Source of the DNA: Promicromonospora sp. Populi
Lineage (GTDB): Bacteria > Actinomycetota > Actinomycetes > Actinomycetales > Cellulomonadaceae
Direction: 5' to 3'
NCBI RefSeq assembly: GCF_041081105.1
Contig: NZ_CP163528.1
Coordinates: forward strand, 3,224,001-3,288,000
DNA: 64,000 nt
Below, one piece after another: positions 8,525 through 18,465 of this stretch. Made by a program: the position numbers and the translations under genes. How positions within the stretch are numbered: position 1 is the stretch's first letter; each line of letters starts with the position of its first letter. The notes beneath the pieces are model-generated. The model saw nothing but the letters and a program-made list of their open reading frames with translations, made no database searches and was not told the origin of the DNA.

Positions 8525-9484
8525 GTGACCGCACTCTCGGCCAAACCGGCCGTCCGCACGGCAGCCACCAGCGACTACACCTGTGCCCTCGTCGAGGGGC
8601 CGTGGCAGCACGAGTTCGTCTCGTCGGGCGGTTCGCGGTTCCACGTCGCGGTTGCCGGCCCCGACCACCGTTCCGCGCCGCTGGTGCTGCTGCTGCACGG
8701 CTACCCCGAGTTCTGGTGGGCCTGGCGGGCACAGATCCCCGCGCTGGCCGACGCCGGGTACCGCGTCGCGGCGATGGACGTGCGCGGGGTCGGCGGTTCG
8801 GACAAGCCGCCGTCAGGTTATGCGGTGCCGGCACGGGCGTCGGACGTGGCGGGCGTGGTCCGTTCCCTCGGACGCGAGACCGCCGTGGTGGTAGGGCACG
8901 GCACGGGCGGCACGCTCGCCTGGGCCGTGGCCGCCCTGTATCCCGGCGCGACGACGGCGGTTGCCGCGCTGTCCAGCCCGCACCCGGCCCGGACCCGCCT
9001 GAGCAGCCGCGCGGCCTTCACGACGGCGGCCCTGCGCGAGCTCGCTTACCTGCAGGTCCCGACGCTGCCCGAACGGGCACTCCTCCGGGGCGACCTGGTG
9101 GAACGCACCCTCGCGCTGGGCGCGGCCAGCCCGCTGCCCGCCGACGTGGTGGAGCTGTACAAGACCGTCATGCGCATCCCGTTCGCCGCGCACTCGGCCG
9201 CTGAGGCGCTGCGCTGGGCGGTGCGGTCCACCCCCCGGATGGACGGGCGGCGGTTCGGCACGGCGCTGCGCCACCCGCTCGGCGTCCCTGCCCTGCAGGT
9301 GCACGGCGGCCGCGACGGGATCGTGCGGCCCGATCGCGCCGACCTGGATGCGATGTACCTCGCACCGGACCTGCGCTACGAGCTGATCCCCGGCGCCGGC
9401 CACTACCTGCCCGAGGAAGCCCCGGACGAGGTCAATCGTCTACTGCTGAACTGGCTCGCCCGCGTCGCACCCGCGCCGCGGTAG
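8525..9484 (+). CDS. Alpha/beta hydrolase-fold protein lacking the usual nucleophile
   Basis: A 319-residue alpha/beta hydrolase of the epoxide-hydrolase/haloalkane-dehalogenase shape: oxyanion LLLHGYPEFWWAWR, then MDVRGVGGSDKPP, the elbow VVVGHGTGG, a GGRDGIV acid region and GAGHYLPEE with the catalytic His. In relatives the elbow is GHDWGG or GHSMGG, with Asp or Ser as nucleophile; here that position is Gly. The protein may be a non-catalytic member or use another residue. GTG at 8525 is the start. It converges on nth, with a palindrome covering both stop codons. Confidence 0.85.
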   Translation: MTALSAKPAVRTAATSDYTCALVEGPWQHEFVSSGGSRFHVAVAGPDHRSAPLVLLLHGYPEFWWAWRAQIPALADAGYRVAAMDVRGVGGSDKPPSGYAVPARASDVAGVVRSLGRETAVVVGHGTGGTLAWAVAALYPGATTAVAALSSPHPARTRLSSRAAFTTAALRELAYLQVPTLPERALLRGDLVERTLALGAASPLPADVVELYKTVMRIPFAAHSAAEALRWAVRSTPRMDGRRFGTALRHPLGVPALQVHGGRDGIVRPDRADLDAMYLAPDLRYELIPGAGHYLPEEAPDEVNRLLLNWLARVAPAPR

Positions 9485-9500
9485 CCGGCTACCGCGGCGC
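9473..9500. terminator. 28-bp perfect palindrome spanning two convergent stop codons
   Basis: The 14-base arm GCGCCGCGGTAGCC (9473-9486) is followed at once by its exact complement (9487-9500). Both TAG stops (hydrolase 9482-9484, nth 9491-9489) lie inside, so both proteins end in Ala-Pro-Arg. It probably acts as a bidirectional terminator. Confidence 0.6.
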
Positions 9501-10295
9501 CACGAGGGGCAGGCCGGCCGACGCCGAGCGCTGCGGCGCCGGGCGGACCAGCTTCGCCGCCTTGCCGGGGTCGGTCTCACCCGCGCCGTAGGACGGGCAC
9601 AGGTGCGCGATGCTGCACGCCCCGCACGCCGGGTTGCGGGCGATGCACACCCGCCGGCCGTGCCAGACGAGATGGTGGCTGAGCATGGTCCAGTCCTTCT
9701 TCTGGAAGAGCTCGCCCACCTCGACCTCGACCTTCACCGGGTCCTCCTGGTCGGTGAGGCCCAGGCGACGGGCCAGCCGCCCGAAGTGGGTGTCCACGGT
9801 GATCCCCGGGACGCCGAACGCGTTGCCGAGCACCACGTTCGCTGTCTTGCGCCCGACCCCGGGCAGGGTCACCAGATCCTTCAGCCGCCCCGGAACTTCG
9901 CCGTCGTACCGCTCCACCAGCGCCTGGCCCAGGCCGATCACCGCCCGCGCCTTGGCGCGGAAGAAGCCGAGCGGCCGCAGGATCTCCTCGAGCTCGTCCG
10001 GGTCCGCCTCCGCGTACGCCTGGGCGTCCGGGTACATCACGAACAGCTCCGGCGTGGTCGCGTTGACGCGGACATCGGTGGTCTGCGCGCTGAGCACCGT
10101 CGCGATCAGCAGCTCCAGGGGCGTCGTGAAGTCCAGCTCCGCCCTGGCGTCCGGGTAGGTCGCCGCGAGCTCACGGTTGATGCGCCGCGCCCGGCGCACG
10201 AGCGCCAGCCGGTTCTCCGGCTCATCCTTGGTGTCGTTCTCTGGTTCGCGTTCGCTCACGGTCACCGAAGCAACACTAACGATCCTCACTGACAT
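9489..10295 (-). CDS. nth: Endonuclease III (DNA glycosylase/AP lyase)
   Basis: About 268 residues. The helix-hairpin-helix [18 protein letters not shown] includes the catalytic Lys, [14 protein letters not shown] holds the catalytic Asp, and the 4Fe-4S ligands are [17 protein letters not shown] (C-x6-C-x2-C-x5-C). It removes oxidised pyrimidines from DNA in base excision repair. The start is not certain: ATG at 10295, ATG at 10313 or GTGs at 10265/10259 are all possible, and homology clearly begins near [16 protein letters not shown]. It is divergent from prpD. Confidence 0.93.
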   Translation of the reverse strand: MSVRIVSVASVTVSEREPENDTKDEPENRLALVRRARRINRELAATYPDARAELDFTTPLELLIATVLSAQTTDVRVNATTPELFVMYPDAQAYAEADPDELEEILRPLGFFRAKARAVIGLGQALVERYDGEVPGRLKDLVTLPGVGRKTANVVLGNAFGVPGITVDTHFGRLARRLGLTDQEDPVKVEVEVGELFQKKDWTMLSHHLVWHGRRVCIARNPACGACSIAHLCPSYGAGETDPGKAAKLVRPAPQRSASAGLPLVAPR

Positions 10296-10409
10296 CGGGC
10301 TGGTGGGGGCCATCCGGGTTTGGCTCCGTGTACCTGGTACGGCGAGTATGAGAAGGTCGAGGCCGCAAAGGACCCCACGACGGTCCACGTGAATCGAGGA
10401 AGAGTCACC

Positions 10410-11942
10410 ATGCCGTATACGCACCACCTCCGCGTCTACCCCTCCGCCGAGCCGCTGAAGCGCACCGACCAGCTCGCCTGGAAGCTTGCGGAGCTCGCCA
10501 CGGACGCCGTCGAGCCGACTCCCGAGGTCACCGACATGGTGATCAACCGCGTGATCGACAACGCCGCTGTCGCGGCCGCGAGCCTGACCCGCGGGCCCGC
10601 CGTTGCCGCCCGGTCGCAGGCCCAGGCGCACCCGTACACGCCCGGCTCCACGGTCTTCGGCCTGGCCCCGGAGGCGACCAGCAGCCCCGAGTGGGCGGCG
10701 TGGGCCAACGGTGTGGCCGTGCGAGAGCTCGACTTCCACGACACGTTCCTGGCCGCCGAGTACTCCCACCCGGGTGACAACATCCCGCCGATCCTCGCGG
10801 TGGCGCAGCACGCCGGCCGCGCCGGCCGGGACCTGGTGCGGGGCATCGTGACCGGGTACGAGATCCAGGTCGACCTGGTCCGCACCATCAGCCTGCACAA
10901 GCACAAGATCGACCACGTGGCGCACCTCGGCCCGTCGGCCGCGGCCGGGATCGGCACGCTGCTGGGGCTGGACACCGAGACCGTGTTCCAGGCGATCGGC
11001 CAGGCCCTGCACACCACGACGGCCACGCGGCAGAGCCGCAAGGGTCAGATCTCCACGTGGAAGGCGCACGCCCCGGCCTTCGCCGGCAAGCTCGCGATCG
11101 AGGCCGTGGACCGCGCGATGCGCGGCCAGACCTCCCCCGAGCCCATCTACGAGGGTGAGGACGGCGTCGTCGCCTGGCTCCTCGACGGGCCCGACGCCGC
11201 CTACGACGTGACGCTGCCCGAGCTCGGCGAGCCGCGCACCGGCATCCTCGACACGTACACCAAGGAGCACTCCGCGGAGTACCAGGCGCAGGCGATCATC
11301 GACATGGCCCGCGCGCTCGGGAACGAGCGGCCGGACCTGCGGGACCCGGCGAACATCGCCTCGATTGTGCTGCACACCAGCCACCACACGCACTACGTGA
11401 TCGGCTCGGGCGCGAACGACCCGCAGAAGTACGACCCGACTGCGTCGCGCGAGACCCTCGACCACTCGGTCCCCTACATCTTCACGGTCGCGCTGCAGGA
11501 CGGCGGCTGGCACCACGTGGACTCCTACGCCCCGGCGCGCGCCCAGCGCGCCGACACGGTCGAGCTGTGGCGCAAGGTCACCACCGCCGAGGACCCGGAG
11601 TGGACCCGCCGCTACCACTCGACCGACCCGGCCGAGAAGGCGTTCGGCGGCCGCGTCGAGATCACGCTCACCTCGGGTGAGGTGGTCACACGCGAGATCG
11701 CCGTCGCCGACGCCCACCCGCTGGGTGCTCGCCCGTTCGTCCGCGAGAACTACGTGCGCAAGTTCCGCACCCTCGCAACGGGCGTGCTGGAGGACGCCGA
11801 GATCGAGCGCTTCCTCGGCCTGGCCGAACGGCTGCCGGAGCTCACGCCCGCCGAGGTCCGCGAGCTCACGATCGTCGCGGCGCCCGGGGTGCTGGAGGCC
11901 GTTGCGGCGCCGCGCGGCCTGTTCGAGCTGGGGCGTGCCTGA
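10410..11942 (+). CDS. prpD: 2-methylcitrate dehydratase (MmgE/PrpD family)
   Basis: This 510-residue protein matches PrpD, which dehydrates 2-methylcitrate in the methylcitrate cycle for propionyl-CoA. Recognisable parts are [56 protein letters not shown] and the C-terminal [23 protein letters not shown] at 10410 follows a GAGGAAGAG sequence. The stop overlaps the start of prpB (TGATG), so the two are coupled. The operon continues to prpC. No regulator gene of this pathway is in the window. Confidence 0.93.
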   Translation: MPYTHHLRVYPSAEPLKRTDQLAWKLAELATDAVEPTPEVTDMVINRVIDNAAVAAASLTRGPAVAARSQAQAHPYTPGSTVFGLAPEATSSPEWAAWANGVAVRELDFHDTFLAAEYSHPGDNIPPILAVAQHAGRAGRDLVRGIVTGYEIQVDLVRTISLHKHKIDHVAHLGPSAAAGIGTLLGLDTETVFQAIGQALHTTTATRQSRKGQISTWKAHAPAFAGKLAIEAVDRAMRGQTSPEPIYEGEDGVVAWLLDGPDAAYDVTLPELGEPRTGILDTYTKEHSAEYQAQAIIDMARALGNERPDLRDPANIASIVLHTSHHTHYVIGSGANDPQKYDPTASRETLDHSVPYIFTVALQDGGWHHVDSYAPARAQRADTVELWRKVTTAEDPEWTRRYHSTDPAEKAFGGRVEITLTSGEVVTREIAVADAHPLGARPFVRENYVRKFRTLATGVLEDAEIERFLGLAERLPELTPAEVRELTIVAAPGVLEAVAAPRGLFELGRA

Positions 11943-12847
11943 TGCTCTACTCCCACCTCACCCCGGCTGCGAAGCGCCGCGCCTTCCGCGAGGCCCTCGC
12001 CGGCCCGGACATCCTGCAGCTCCCGGGGGCGTTCAACCCGCTGAGCGCCAAGCTGATCCAGGACAAGGGGTTCGACGGCGTCTACGTCTCCGGCGCAGTG
12101 CTGTCCGCGGACCTCGGCCTGCCCGACATCGGCCTGACCACCCTGACCGAGGTGGCCGGCCGGGCCGGGCAGATCGCCCGGGTCACTGACCTGCCCACGC
12201 TCGCCGACGCCGACACCGGGTTCGGCGAGCCCATGAACGTGGCCCGCACGGTCCAGACCATGGAGGACGCCGGCGTGGCCGGCATCCACATCGAGGACCA
12301 GGTCAACCCCAAGCGCTGCGGTCACCTGGACGGCAAGGAGGTCGTCGAGCTCGGCGACGCCGTCCGCCGCATCCGGGCCGCCGTCGACGGCCGCCGCGAT
12401 CCCGACTTCCTGGTCATGGCACGCACCGACGTGCGCGGTACGGAGCCGGGCGAACGCGGCCTGCGGCTCGCGATCGACCGCGCCAAGGCCCTGGTCGACG
12501 CCGGGGCGGACGCGATCTTCCCCGAGGCGATGAAGGACCTCTCCGAGTTCGAGGCGGTCGCCTCGGCCCTCGACGTGCCGGTCCTCGCCAACATGACGGA
12601 GTTCGGCAAGTCCGAGCTCTTCACCACCAAGCAGCTGCACGACGCCGGAGCGCAGCTCGTGATCTACCCGGTCACCCTGCTGCGCATCGCGATGGGCGCC
12701 GCGGAACGTGCGCTGGAGGAGATCTCGGCGTCGGGCACCCAGGATGCCCTGGTGCCCCAGATGCAGACCCGCGCACGGCTCTACGAGCTCACCGACTACG
12801 CGGCGTACAACCACTTCGACTCAAACGTCTTCACCTACAAGCCCTGA
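11942..12847 (+). CDS. prpB: Methylisocitrate lyase
   Basis: About 301 residues of the isocitrate lyase/PEP mutase barrel. The signature KRCGHLDGK contains the catalytic Cys. The Mg-binding DADTGFG and [10 protein letters not shown] segments and the NMTEFGKSE substrate loop fit 2-methylisocitrate lyase, which yields pyruvate and succinate. It overlaps prpD by one base and is followed after 62 bases by the citrate synthase gene. Confidence 0.95.
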   Translation: MLYSHLTPAAKRRAFREALAGPDILQLPGAFNPLSAKLIQDKGFDGVYVSGAVLSADLGLPDIGLTTLTEVAGRAGQIARVTDLPTLADADTGFGEPMNVARTVQTMEDAGVAGIHIEDQVNPKRCGHLDGKEVVELGDAVRRIRAAVDGRRDPDFLVMARTDVRGTEPGERGLRLAIDRAKALVDAGADAIFPEAMKDLSEFEAVASALDVPVLANMTEFGKSELFTTKQLHDAGAQLVIYPVTLLRIAMGAAERALEEISASGTQDALVPQMQTRARLYELTDYAAYNHFDSNVFTYKP

Positions 12848-12909
12848 CGTAAGAACAAGCCCTGACTCGTACTACCCGGACACGAACACCAGGACACGAA
12901 GGAGTGCCA

Positions 12910-14025
12910 ATGCCCGAGACCACGGAGATCCGTAAGGGTCTGGCTGGCGTCGTCGCCGACACGTCGGCGATCTCGAAGGTCAATCCCGAGACCAACTCGC
13001 TGCTGTACCGGGGCTATCCGGTACAGGAGCTGGCCGCCAAGAAGTCGTTCGAGGAGGTCGCCTACCTGCTGTGGCACGGCGAGCTCCCGACGTCGGCCCA
13101 GCTGGCCGAGCAGACGGCTACCGAGCGGGTGCACCGCGAGCTGCCGGACAACGTCCGCAACGCGATCCTCGAGCTGCCCACCGACTGCCACCCCATGGAC
13201 GTGTGCCGCACAGCGGTCTCGATCCTGGGCGCCCACGACCCGCAGGCCGAGGACTCCTCGGTCGAGGCGGAGCTGGCCAAGGCGCTGCGGCTGTGGGCGG
13301 TCCTGCCCGCCGTCGTCGCCCTGGACCAGCGCCGTCGGCACAACGAGGACCTGGTACACCCGCGCGAGGACCTCGGCTACTCCGCGAACTTCCTGTGGAT
13401 GACGTTCGGCAAGGAGGCGGAGCCCGCCGTCGTGCAGGCCTTCGAAGCCTCGATGGTGCTGTACGCGGAGCACTCGTTCAACGCGTCCACGTTCACCGCG
13501 CGTGTCATCACCTCGACGCTCGCCGACCTGCACTCGGCAGTCACGGGCGCCATCGGCGCGCTGAAGGGCCCGCTGCACGGCGGCGCGAACGAAGCAGTGC
13601 AGGAGACGTTCGAGGAGATCGGCACGGCCGACAAGGCCGAGGCCTGGCTCGAGGACGCGCTGGCGAACAAGAAGAAGATCATGGGCTTCGGCCACCGGGT
13701 CTACAAGAACGGCGACTCGCGGGTACCGACCATGCGGGCAGTGCTCGGCGACCTCGCCGAGCACTACGGCCAGACCGAGGTGCTGGACCTGTACAACACC
13801 CTCGAGAACGCCATGGGCGCGGCCAAGAACATCAAGCCGAACCTCGACTACCCGGCCGGTCCGGCGTACCACCTCATGGGGTTCGACACGAACATCTTCA
13901 CGCCGCTGTTCGTGGCCTCCCGTATCACCGGCTGGACGGCGCACGTCATGGAGCAGCGCGCCGCGAACGCCCTGATCCGACCGGTGTGCGAGTACGTCGG
14001 GCCGGAGCAGCGCGAGGTTCCCTAA
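12910..14025 (+). CDS. prpC: 2-methylcitrate synthase / citrate synthase
   Basis: The 371-residue protein is a short (type II-like) citrate synthase. Catalytic signatures are GPLHGGANE (His), GFGHRVYKNGDSR (His) and the C-terminal FDTNIFTPLFVASRITGW with the Asp region. Position behind prpD and prpB makes 2-methylcitrate synthase the best call, although such enzymes also accept acetyl-CoA. ATG at 12910 is chosen because AAGGAG lies a few bases upstream; an in-frame GTG lies at 12904. Confidence 0.9.
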   Translation: MPETTEIRKGLAGVVADTSAISKVNPETNSLLYRGYPVQELAAKKSFEEVAYLLWHGELPTSAQLAEQTATERVHRELPDNVRNAILELPTDCHPMDVCRTAVSILGAHDPQAEDSSVEAELAKALRLWAVLPAVVALDQRRRHNEDLVHPREDLGYSANFLWMTFGKEAEPAVVQAFEASMVLYAEHSFNASTFTARVITSTLADLHSAVTGAIGALKGPLHGGANEAVQETFEEIGTADKAEAWLEDALANKKKIMGFGHRVYKNGDSRVPTMRAVLGDLAEHYGQTEVLDLYNTLENAMGAAKNIKPNLDYPAGPAYHLMGFDTNIFTPLFVASRITGWTAHVMEQRAANALIRPVCEYVGPEQREVP

Positions 14026-14035
14026 GGCCCGTTCG

Positions 14036-14090
14036 GGACGCCCGTCACGAAATCCCAGGTGACACCCCTAGGATTTACGGACGGGCGTCC
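14036..14090 (+). terminator. Large hairpin downstream of prpC
   Basis: GGACGCCCGTC (14036-14046) pairs with GACGGGCGTCC (14080-14090), and an inner pair AAATCC/GGATTT (14050-14055, 14071-14076) extends it. It lies between the prpC stop and crp and has no T-run. It is a likely terminator or processing site. Confidence 0.5.
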
Positions 14091-14148
14091 TGGCCTCTGA
14101 CCCGGGCAATCTCGTGACATTGAGGCAGACTGAGAGGTGGAAAGACTG

Positions 14149-14862
14149 ATGGACGAAAGTCCCCGACACGTGAGGACACCGCTGGTGGACGACGAAGTCG
14201 TACTCTCTGCCCCCCTCTTCGCGGACATGGAAGGCGAGGAGACGCGCGCGCTCTTCGAGTCCATGGTGCCCGTGGAGCTGGTCCGGGGTGACGTGCTCTT
14301 CCGCGAGGGCGAGCCGGGCGACCGGCTCTATGTCATTGCACAGGGCAAGATCAAGCTGGGTCGCCGGTCGAGCGACGGCCGCGAAAACCTGCTGTCGATC
14401 CTGGGGCCGGGCGAGATGTTCGGGGAGCTCTCCCTGTTCGACCCGGGCCCCCGGACCGCTTCGGCCTCGTCCGTCTCCGACTCCGTGGTCTACGAGCTGC
14501 GGCACGACTCGCTCGTGCGCTGGATCGCCGACCACCCCGGTGTGGCCACCCAGCTCCTCGGCGCGCTCGCGCGCCGCCTTCGGCGCACCAACGAGACGCT
14601 CGCGGACCTCGTGTTCTCCGACGTCCCGGGCCGCGTGGCCAAGGCGCTGCTGGACCTGTCGACCCGGTTCGGCGAGCCCAACGACGACGGCATCCGCGTG
14701 GCGCACGACCTCACTCAGGAAGAGCTGGCGCAGCTCGTCGGCGCCTCGCGCGAGACCGTGAACAAGGCCCTGGCCGACTTCGCGACCCGTGGCTGGGTCC
14801 GCCGCGAGGGCCGGGCAGTGGTGCTGCTGGACCTGGACCGGCTGGAGCGCAGGGCGCGCTGA
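14149..14862 (+). CDS. Crp/Fnr-family regulator (Crp/GlxR-like)
   Basis: The 237-residue protein has a cyclic-nucleotide-binding domain with GDVLFREGEPGDRLYVI and GEMFGELSLFDPGPRTASA. The phosphate-binding cassette is PGEMFGELSLFD...RTAS, as in cAMP receptors. The C-terminal Crp helix-turn-helix is DLTQEELAQLVGASRETVNK. It is close to GlxR of Corynebacterium and Crp of Mycobacterium, global regulators of carbon metabolism. ATG at 14149 follows GAGAGGTGG. It is transcribed alone and converges on the phosphoesterase gene. Confidence 0.9.
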   Translation: MDESPRHVRTPLVDDEVVLSAPLFADMEGEETRALFESMVPVELVRGDVLFREGEPGDRLYVIAQGKIKLGRRSSDGRENLLSILGPGEMFGELSLFDPGPRTASASSVSDSVVYELRHDSLVRWIADHPGVATQLLGALARRLRRTNETLADLVFSDVPGRVAKALLDLSTRFGEPNDDGIRVAHDLTQEELAQLVGASRETVNKALADFATRGWVRREGRAVVLLDLDRLERRAR

Positions 14863-14890
14863 CCCGTTCGCCGGGGTAGAACCGCTGGTC

Positions 14891-15829
14891 CTACCTCGGC
14901 GCCGCCGTCAGCGTCATCAGGGTCGCCTCCGGGCGGCAGGCGAAGCGGACCTGTGCGTAGGGCGACGTGCCCGCCCCCGCCGAGACGTGCAGCCACGTCG
15001 AGTCCTCGCCGCCCTCCCGGTCCGGCCGCGGGCCGGGCCAGCCGTGCAGGCCGGACGCCCGGCCACGGTCCAGGTCGCAGTTCGTCACGAGCGCGCCGTA
15101 GAACGGCAGGCAGAGCTGCCCGCCGTGCGTGTGGCCGGCGATGATGGCGTCGACACCGTCGTCCTTGAGCTGGTTCAGCACCCGCTTGTACGGCGCGTGC
15201 ACAACGCCGAGGCGCAGCACCGCGTCCTCCTCACCGGGCGCCCGGCCCGGCTCGGGCATGACGTCCAGTTCGAGGTGCGGATCGTCCATGCCGACCAGCC
15301 CGACCGTGCGACCGTCGCGCAGCTCGACCAGGCCCCGCTGATTGTCCAGGTCCACCCAGCCGGCGTAGGTGAACGCCTTGGCGAGCGAGTCCGAGGGCAG
15401 CGGCACCTTGTCCTCACGCTCGACGCGAGCGTCCGAGAGCAGGTACCGGGCGGGGTTCTTGAAGGTCGGCGCGTAGTAGTCGTTCGAGCCCATGACAAAC
15501 GCCCCGGGGACGTCCATCAGCTGCCCCAGTACGTCGAGCAGCGGGGCAAGTGCCTCCGGGTGCCCGAAGTTGTCACCGGTGTTGATCACCAGGTCGGGTT
15601 CGAGCGCGGCCAGCGACCGCACCCAGGCCTGCTTGGTGCGCTGGCTCGGCGTGAGGTGCAGGTCGGAGAAGTGCAGCACCCGGATCGGCCGCTGGCCAGG
15701 GGGCAGCAGCGGAACGGTGACCCGCCGCACGCGGAAGAGCTTCGTCTCGACGTGCGCGTAGGCGATCCCGGCGACGGCGACAGCCCCGGCGATCCCGAGG
15801 GCCTTGCCGACGTTACCCAGCGTGCCCAT
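14891..15829 (-). CDS. Membrane-anchored metallophosphoesterase
   Basis: About 312 residues with an N-terminal hydrophobic segment, then calcineurin-type phosphoesterase motifs: VLHFSDLHLTPSQR (Asp/His), VINTGDNFGHPEA (Asp), MGSNDYY (Asn) and AGHTHGGQLCLPFY (His-x-His). These ligands hold two metal ions. The family includes YkuE-like lipid headgroup phosphatases; the substrate is unknown. It begins 5 bases from the PBP stop, so the two are probably one operon, which hints at a cell-envelope role. Confidence 0.87.
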   Translation of the reverse strand: MGTLGNVGKALGIAGAVAVAGIAYAHVETKLFRVRRVTVPLLPPGQRPIRVLHFSDLHLTPSQRTKQAWVRSLAALEPDLVINTGDNFGHPEALAPLLDVLGQLMDVPGAFVMGSNDYYAPTFKNPARYLLSDARVEREDKVPLPSDSLAKAFTYAGWVDLDNQRGLVELRDGRTVGLVGMDDPHLELDVMPEPGRAPGEEDAVLRLGVVHAPYKRVLNQLKDDGVDAIIAGHTHGGQLCLPFYGALVTNCDLDRGRASGLHGWPGPRPDREGGEDSTWLHVSAGAGTSPYAQVRFACRPEATLMTLTAAPR

Positions 15830-15834
15830 GTGGA

Positions 15835-18189
15835 TCAGTTGTTCCCGCCGTTGCCGCCACCATTGCCGCCACCGTTACCGGTGTCGCCGCCCTCGCTGCC
15901 CGGGTCGGTCGCGCCAGTGTCGCCGGTGTCGGTGTCGCCGGTGTCGCCGCCCTCTTCCGTCTCTTCCTCGTCGTCGCTGGGGTCCGGCCTGGGCGAGGCA
16001 GGAACCCTGCCGACGAGGGCGGGGTCGGCTGCGGGGAAGTTCACGACCGGCAGCCCGACCACCGCCTGGTCCATGTACGTCTTCCACGTCGGTGCAGCAA
16101 CGTCACCGCCGTACAGGGTCTCGTAGAACGTACCGTTCACGGTGATGTCGAAGTGTTCGACGTTCCCTTCAGACTCGCCGACCCACACCGACGTGGACAG
16201 GTTCGGGGTGTAGCCGGTGAACCAGCTCTGGTACGCACCGTTCGTCGTGCCGGTCTTGCCGGCCACCGGCCGACCATCGTCCAGACCGCCTCCGAGGCCC
16301 CAGGCGGTTCCCCAGACGGGCCCGGTGTTGAACACCTGCGTCATCGCGTAGGCCACGGTGTTGGCGACATTGGGTTCGACGGTCTGCTGGCAATCCGCTT
16401 CCGGAACCCTTATCTCCGCACCGTCACCGTCCTCTACCGTCAGGATGGCGATCGGCTTGCAGTAGGTCCCGCCGGAAGCGAACGTCGCGTAGGCCGACGC
16501 CATGCCCAGGGGAGAGCTCGACTGCGTGCCGAGCACCATCGAGGGAAGAACCTCGATGTCCCGTGCGGTGGCCTCGCCCTCGATCGGTCCACCACCGTCG
16601 ATACTGGCGTGCTGGGTGGGGCGATACCCGACGTCGTAGGCGGACTGCCTGACGTCGCACAGGTTGAGCTGCTGCGACATGCGCGCATATACCGTGTTCA
16701 CCGACTGGAACGTGGCCTGGAGCACGGTCATCCGGGTGCTCGCGACGGCTTCCGCGTTCCTCACGCTCCAAGGCTCGCCGGCAAGTGACGATCCCTCGCA
16801 TCCCGCGCTGAAAGAGCTCTGCGGAAGCACGACCGAGCCCGAGCTCAGGACATCGTTCAGCTGGTGCCCGCTGCGCAACCATTCGGCCAGCACGAAGGGC
16901 TTGTAGTTCGAGCCGACTTGGAAGCCACGGGAGTTGCCGTGCAGGTAGTCGGCCGAGTAGTTCACTGAGGTATGCCGCGGCTCGGGCTCGCTGCTGGCGT
17001 CGTACGGAACGTTCTGCGCCATGGCGAGGATCTCTCCCGTGCCCGGCTCCACCGAGGTGATCGCCGCCTCGAGCCCGCTGGGGTCGTCGGCGGGCACAGC
17101 TGAGGTGACCGTCTCCTGTGCGGCCGCCTGCATACCCACATCCAGCGTCGTGACGATCCGCAGACCGCCGCGGTACAGGAGGTTGTAGCGGTCATCCCTG
17201 GTCTCCCCGAACTCGGGGTTGGCCATGATGTCCTTGATCACGTAGTCGCAGAAGAAGGCCGCACCGCCGGCGGCGTCGCAGCCGACCTCGATCGGCTGGA
17301 CGTCGAGGGTGCTCTCCAGCGTCGTCGCCATCGCCTCGTCCCGCTCCGGGGTCGAGATGTAGCCGAGCTGCCACATCTTGCCGATCACGAGGTTGCGGCG
17401 GATCAGGGCGTCCTCGGGGTTCTGGACCGGGTCGAACTGGCTCGGGGCCTTGGTGATACCCGCGATCGTCGCGGCCTCGACGATCGACAGGTCGCTGGCG
17501 GACTTGTTGAAATAGTGCTGCGAAGCCGTCTCGACGCCGTACACGCTCACACCGAACTGCGCGATGTTGAGGTAGCCCTGCAGGATGTCGTCCTTCGACA
17601 TCTCCTTCTCGATCGCGATGGCGAGCTTCGCCTCGCGGAGCTTTCGGGTGAGCGAGTCCTCGCGGGCCTCCAGCACACCGAAGGTGTCGCCCTCGCGATC
17701 AGCCTCCTCGATGAGGACGTTTTTCACGTACTGCTGGGTGAGCGTCGAGGCACCCTGCGTGGCACCCCCGCCGAAGTTCTGCAGCGCGGCGCGCGAGATG
17801 CCCTCCGGATCCACGCCGCCGTGCGTGTAGAACCGCTCGTCCTCGATGGCGACGACGGCGTTCTGCATGTTCTCGGACACCCTGTCGAGCGGCACGACGA
17901 TGCGGTTCTGCGCGTAGAACGTGGCCAGCCTCGTCTCGCCGTCGCTCGCGTAGATCTGCGACTGCTCCGACAACGGCCCGGGAACCAGCTCCGCCGGCAC
18001 CTCCTCGAAGACCTCGACCCCGGTGTCGACCGCGGTGTCCAGGCCCGAGGCCAGCGGGATCACGAGTCCGGCAGTTATCAGGCCACCGGCACCTGCGGTC
18101 AGCACGAATGCAAGGAGGAGTCCGATGAGCTGAGCCGCGGGAATGGTTCGGGTGATCCGGCGCGGCTCGCGAGGGTTCGCCATGGCCAT
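15835..18189 (-). CDS. Bifunctional class A penicillin-binding protein
   Basis: A 784-residue envelope enzyme. Residues 18-48 form the signal anchor. The glycosyltransferase-51 domain contains VAIEDERFYTHGGVDPEGIS and GASTLTQQYVKN. The transpeptidase domain has the Ser-x-x-Lys box as GSNYKPF (most relatives have GSTFKPF), SVN for the SxN box and GKTGTTNGAYQSWFTGYTP for the KTG box. It polymerises and cross-links peptidoglycan. The C-terminus is an acidic Asp/Thr/Gly repeat followed by Gly-Asn repeats, a typical extracellular tail. The start is ATG at 18189 or 18183. Confidence 0.95.
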   Translation of the reverse strand: MAMANPREPRRITRTIPAAQLIGLLLAFVLTAGAGGLITAGLVIPLASGLDTAVDTGVEVFEEVPAELVPGPLSEQSQIYASDGETRLATFYAQNRIVVPLDRVSENMQNAVVAIEDERFYTHGGVDPEGISRAALQNFGGGATQGASTLTQQYVKNVLIEEADREGDTFGVLEAREDSLTRKLREAKLAIAIEKEMSKDDILQGYLNIAQFGVSVYGVETASQHYFNKSASDLSIVEAATIAGITKAPSQFDPVQNPEDALIRRNLVIGKMWQLGYISTPERDEAMATTLESTLDVQPIEVGCDAAGGAAFFCDYVIKDIMANPEFGETRDDRYNLLYRGGLRIVTTLDVGMQAAAQETVTSAVPADDPSGLEAAITSVEPGTGEILAMAQNVPYDASSEPEPRHTSVNYSADYLHGNSRGFQVGSNYKPFVLAEWLRSGHQLNDVLSSGSVVLPQSSFSAGCEGSSLAGEPWSVRNAEAVASTRMTVLQATFQSVNTVYARMSQQLNLCDVRQSAYDVGYRPTQHASIDGGGPIEGEATARDIEVLPSMVLGTQSSSPLGMASAYATFASGGTYCKPIAILTVEDGDGAEIRVPEADCQQTVEPNVANTVAYAMTQVFNTGPVWGTAWGLGGGLDDGRPVAGKTGTTNGAYQSWFTGYTPNLSTSVWVGESEGNVEHFDITVNGTFYETLYGGDVAAPTWKTYMDQAVVGLPVVNFPAADPALVGRVPASPRPDPSDDEEETEEGGDTGDTDTGDTGATDPGSEGGDTGNGGGNGGGNGGNN

Positions 18190-18297
18190 GGGCCAAGGTT
18201 ACGGGCTGCCCCTGACAGAGCGCGCCCAAACGAGCCCGACCCGTGTGCAGGTCTCGTGCGGAATCGTCCTCGCCGATCGCGGGCTAGCATCGACGCC

Positions 18298-18465
18298 ATG
18301 GCAACGAAGTGGGAGTACGCGACGATCCCCCTCCTCATTCACAACACCAAGGCGATCCTCGACCAGTGGGGCTCGGACGGCTGGGAGCTCGTCCAGGTGG
18401 TGCCCGGGCCCGACGGCACCGGGCTGGTCGCCTACCTGAAGCGCCCCAACGGCGGTGACGCATGA
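18298..18465 (+). CDS. DUF4177 small protein
   Basis: A 55-residue protein starting MATKWEYATIPLLIHNTK and containing LDQWGSDGWELVQV, the DUF4177 signature (WEY, then GxxGWELV). Its function is unknown. The stop overlaps the start of the RidA-like gene by four bases, a pairing I recall from other actinobacteria. It diverges from the PBP gene over about 108 bases. Confidence 0.88.
   Translation: MATKWEYATIPLLIHNTKAILDQWGSDGWELVQVVPGPDGTGLVAYLKRPNGGDA

Noticed and set aside
9489..11717. Very long open frame antisense to prpD
   Set aside because: It is the nth frame extended upstream; in this high-GC DNA the antisense part has Arg/Val/Gly-rich composition and no homology, so nth starts near 10295.
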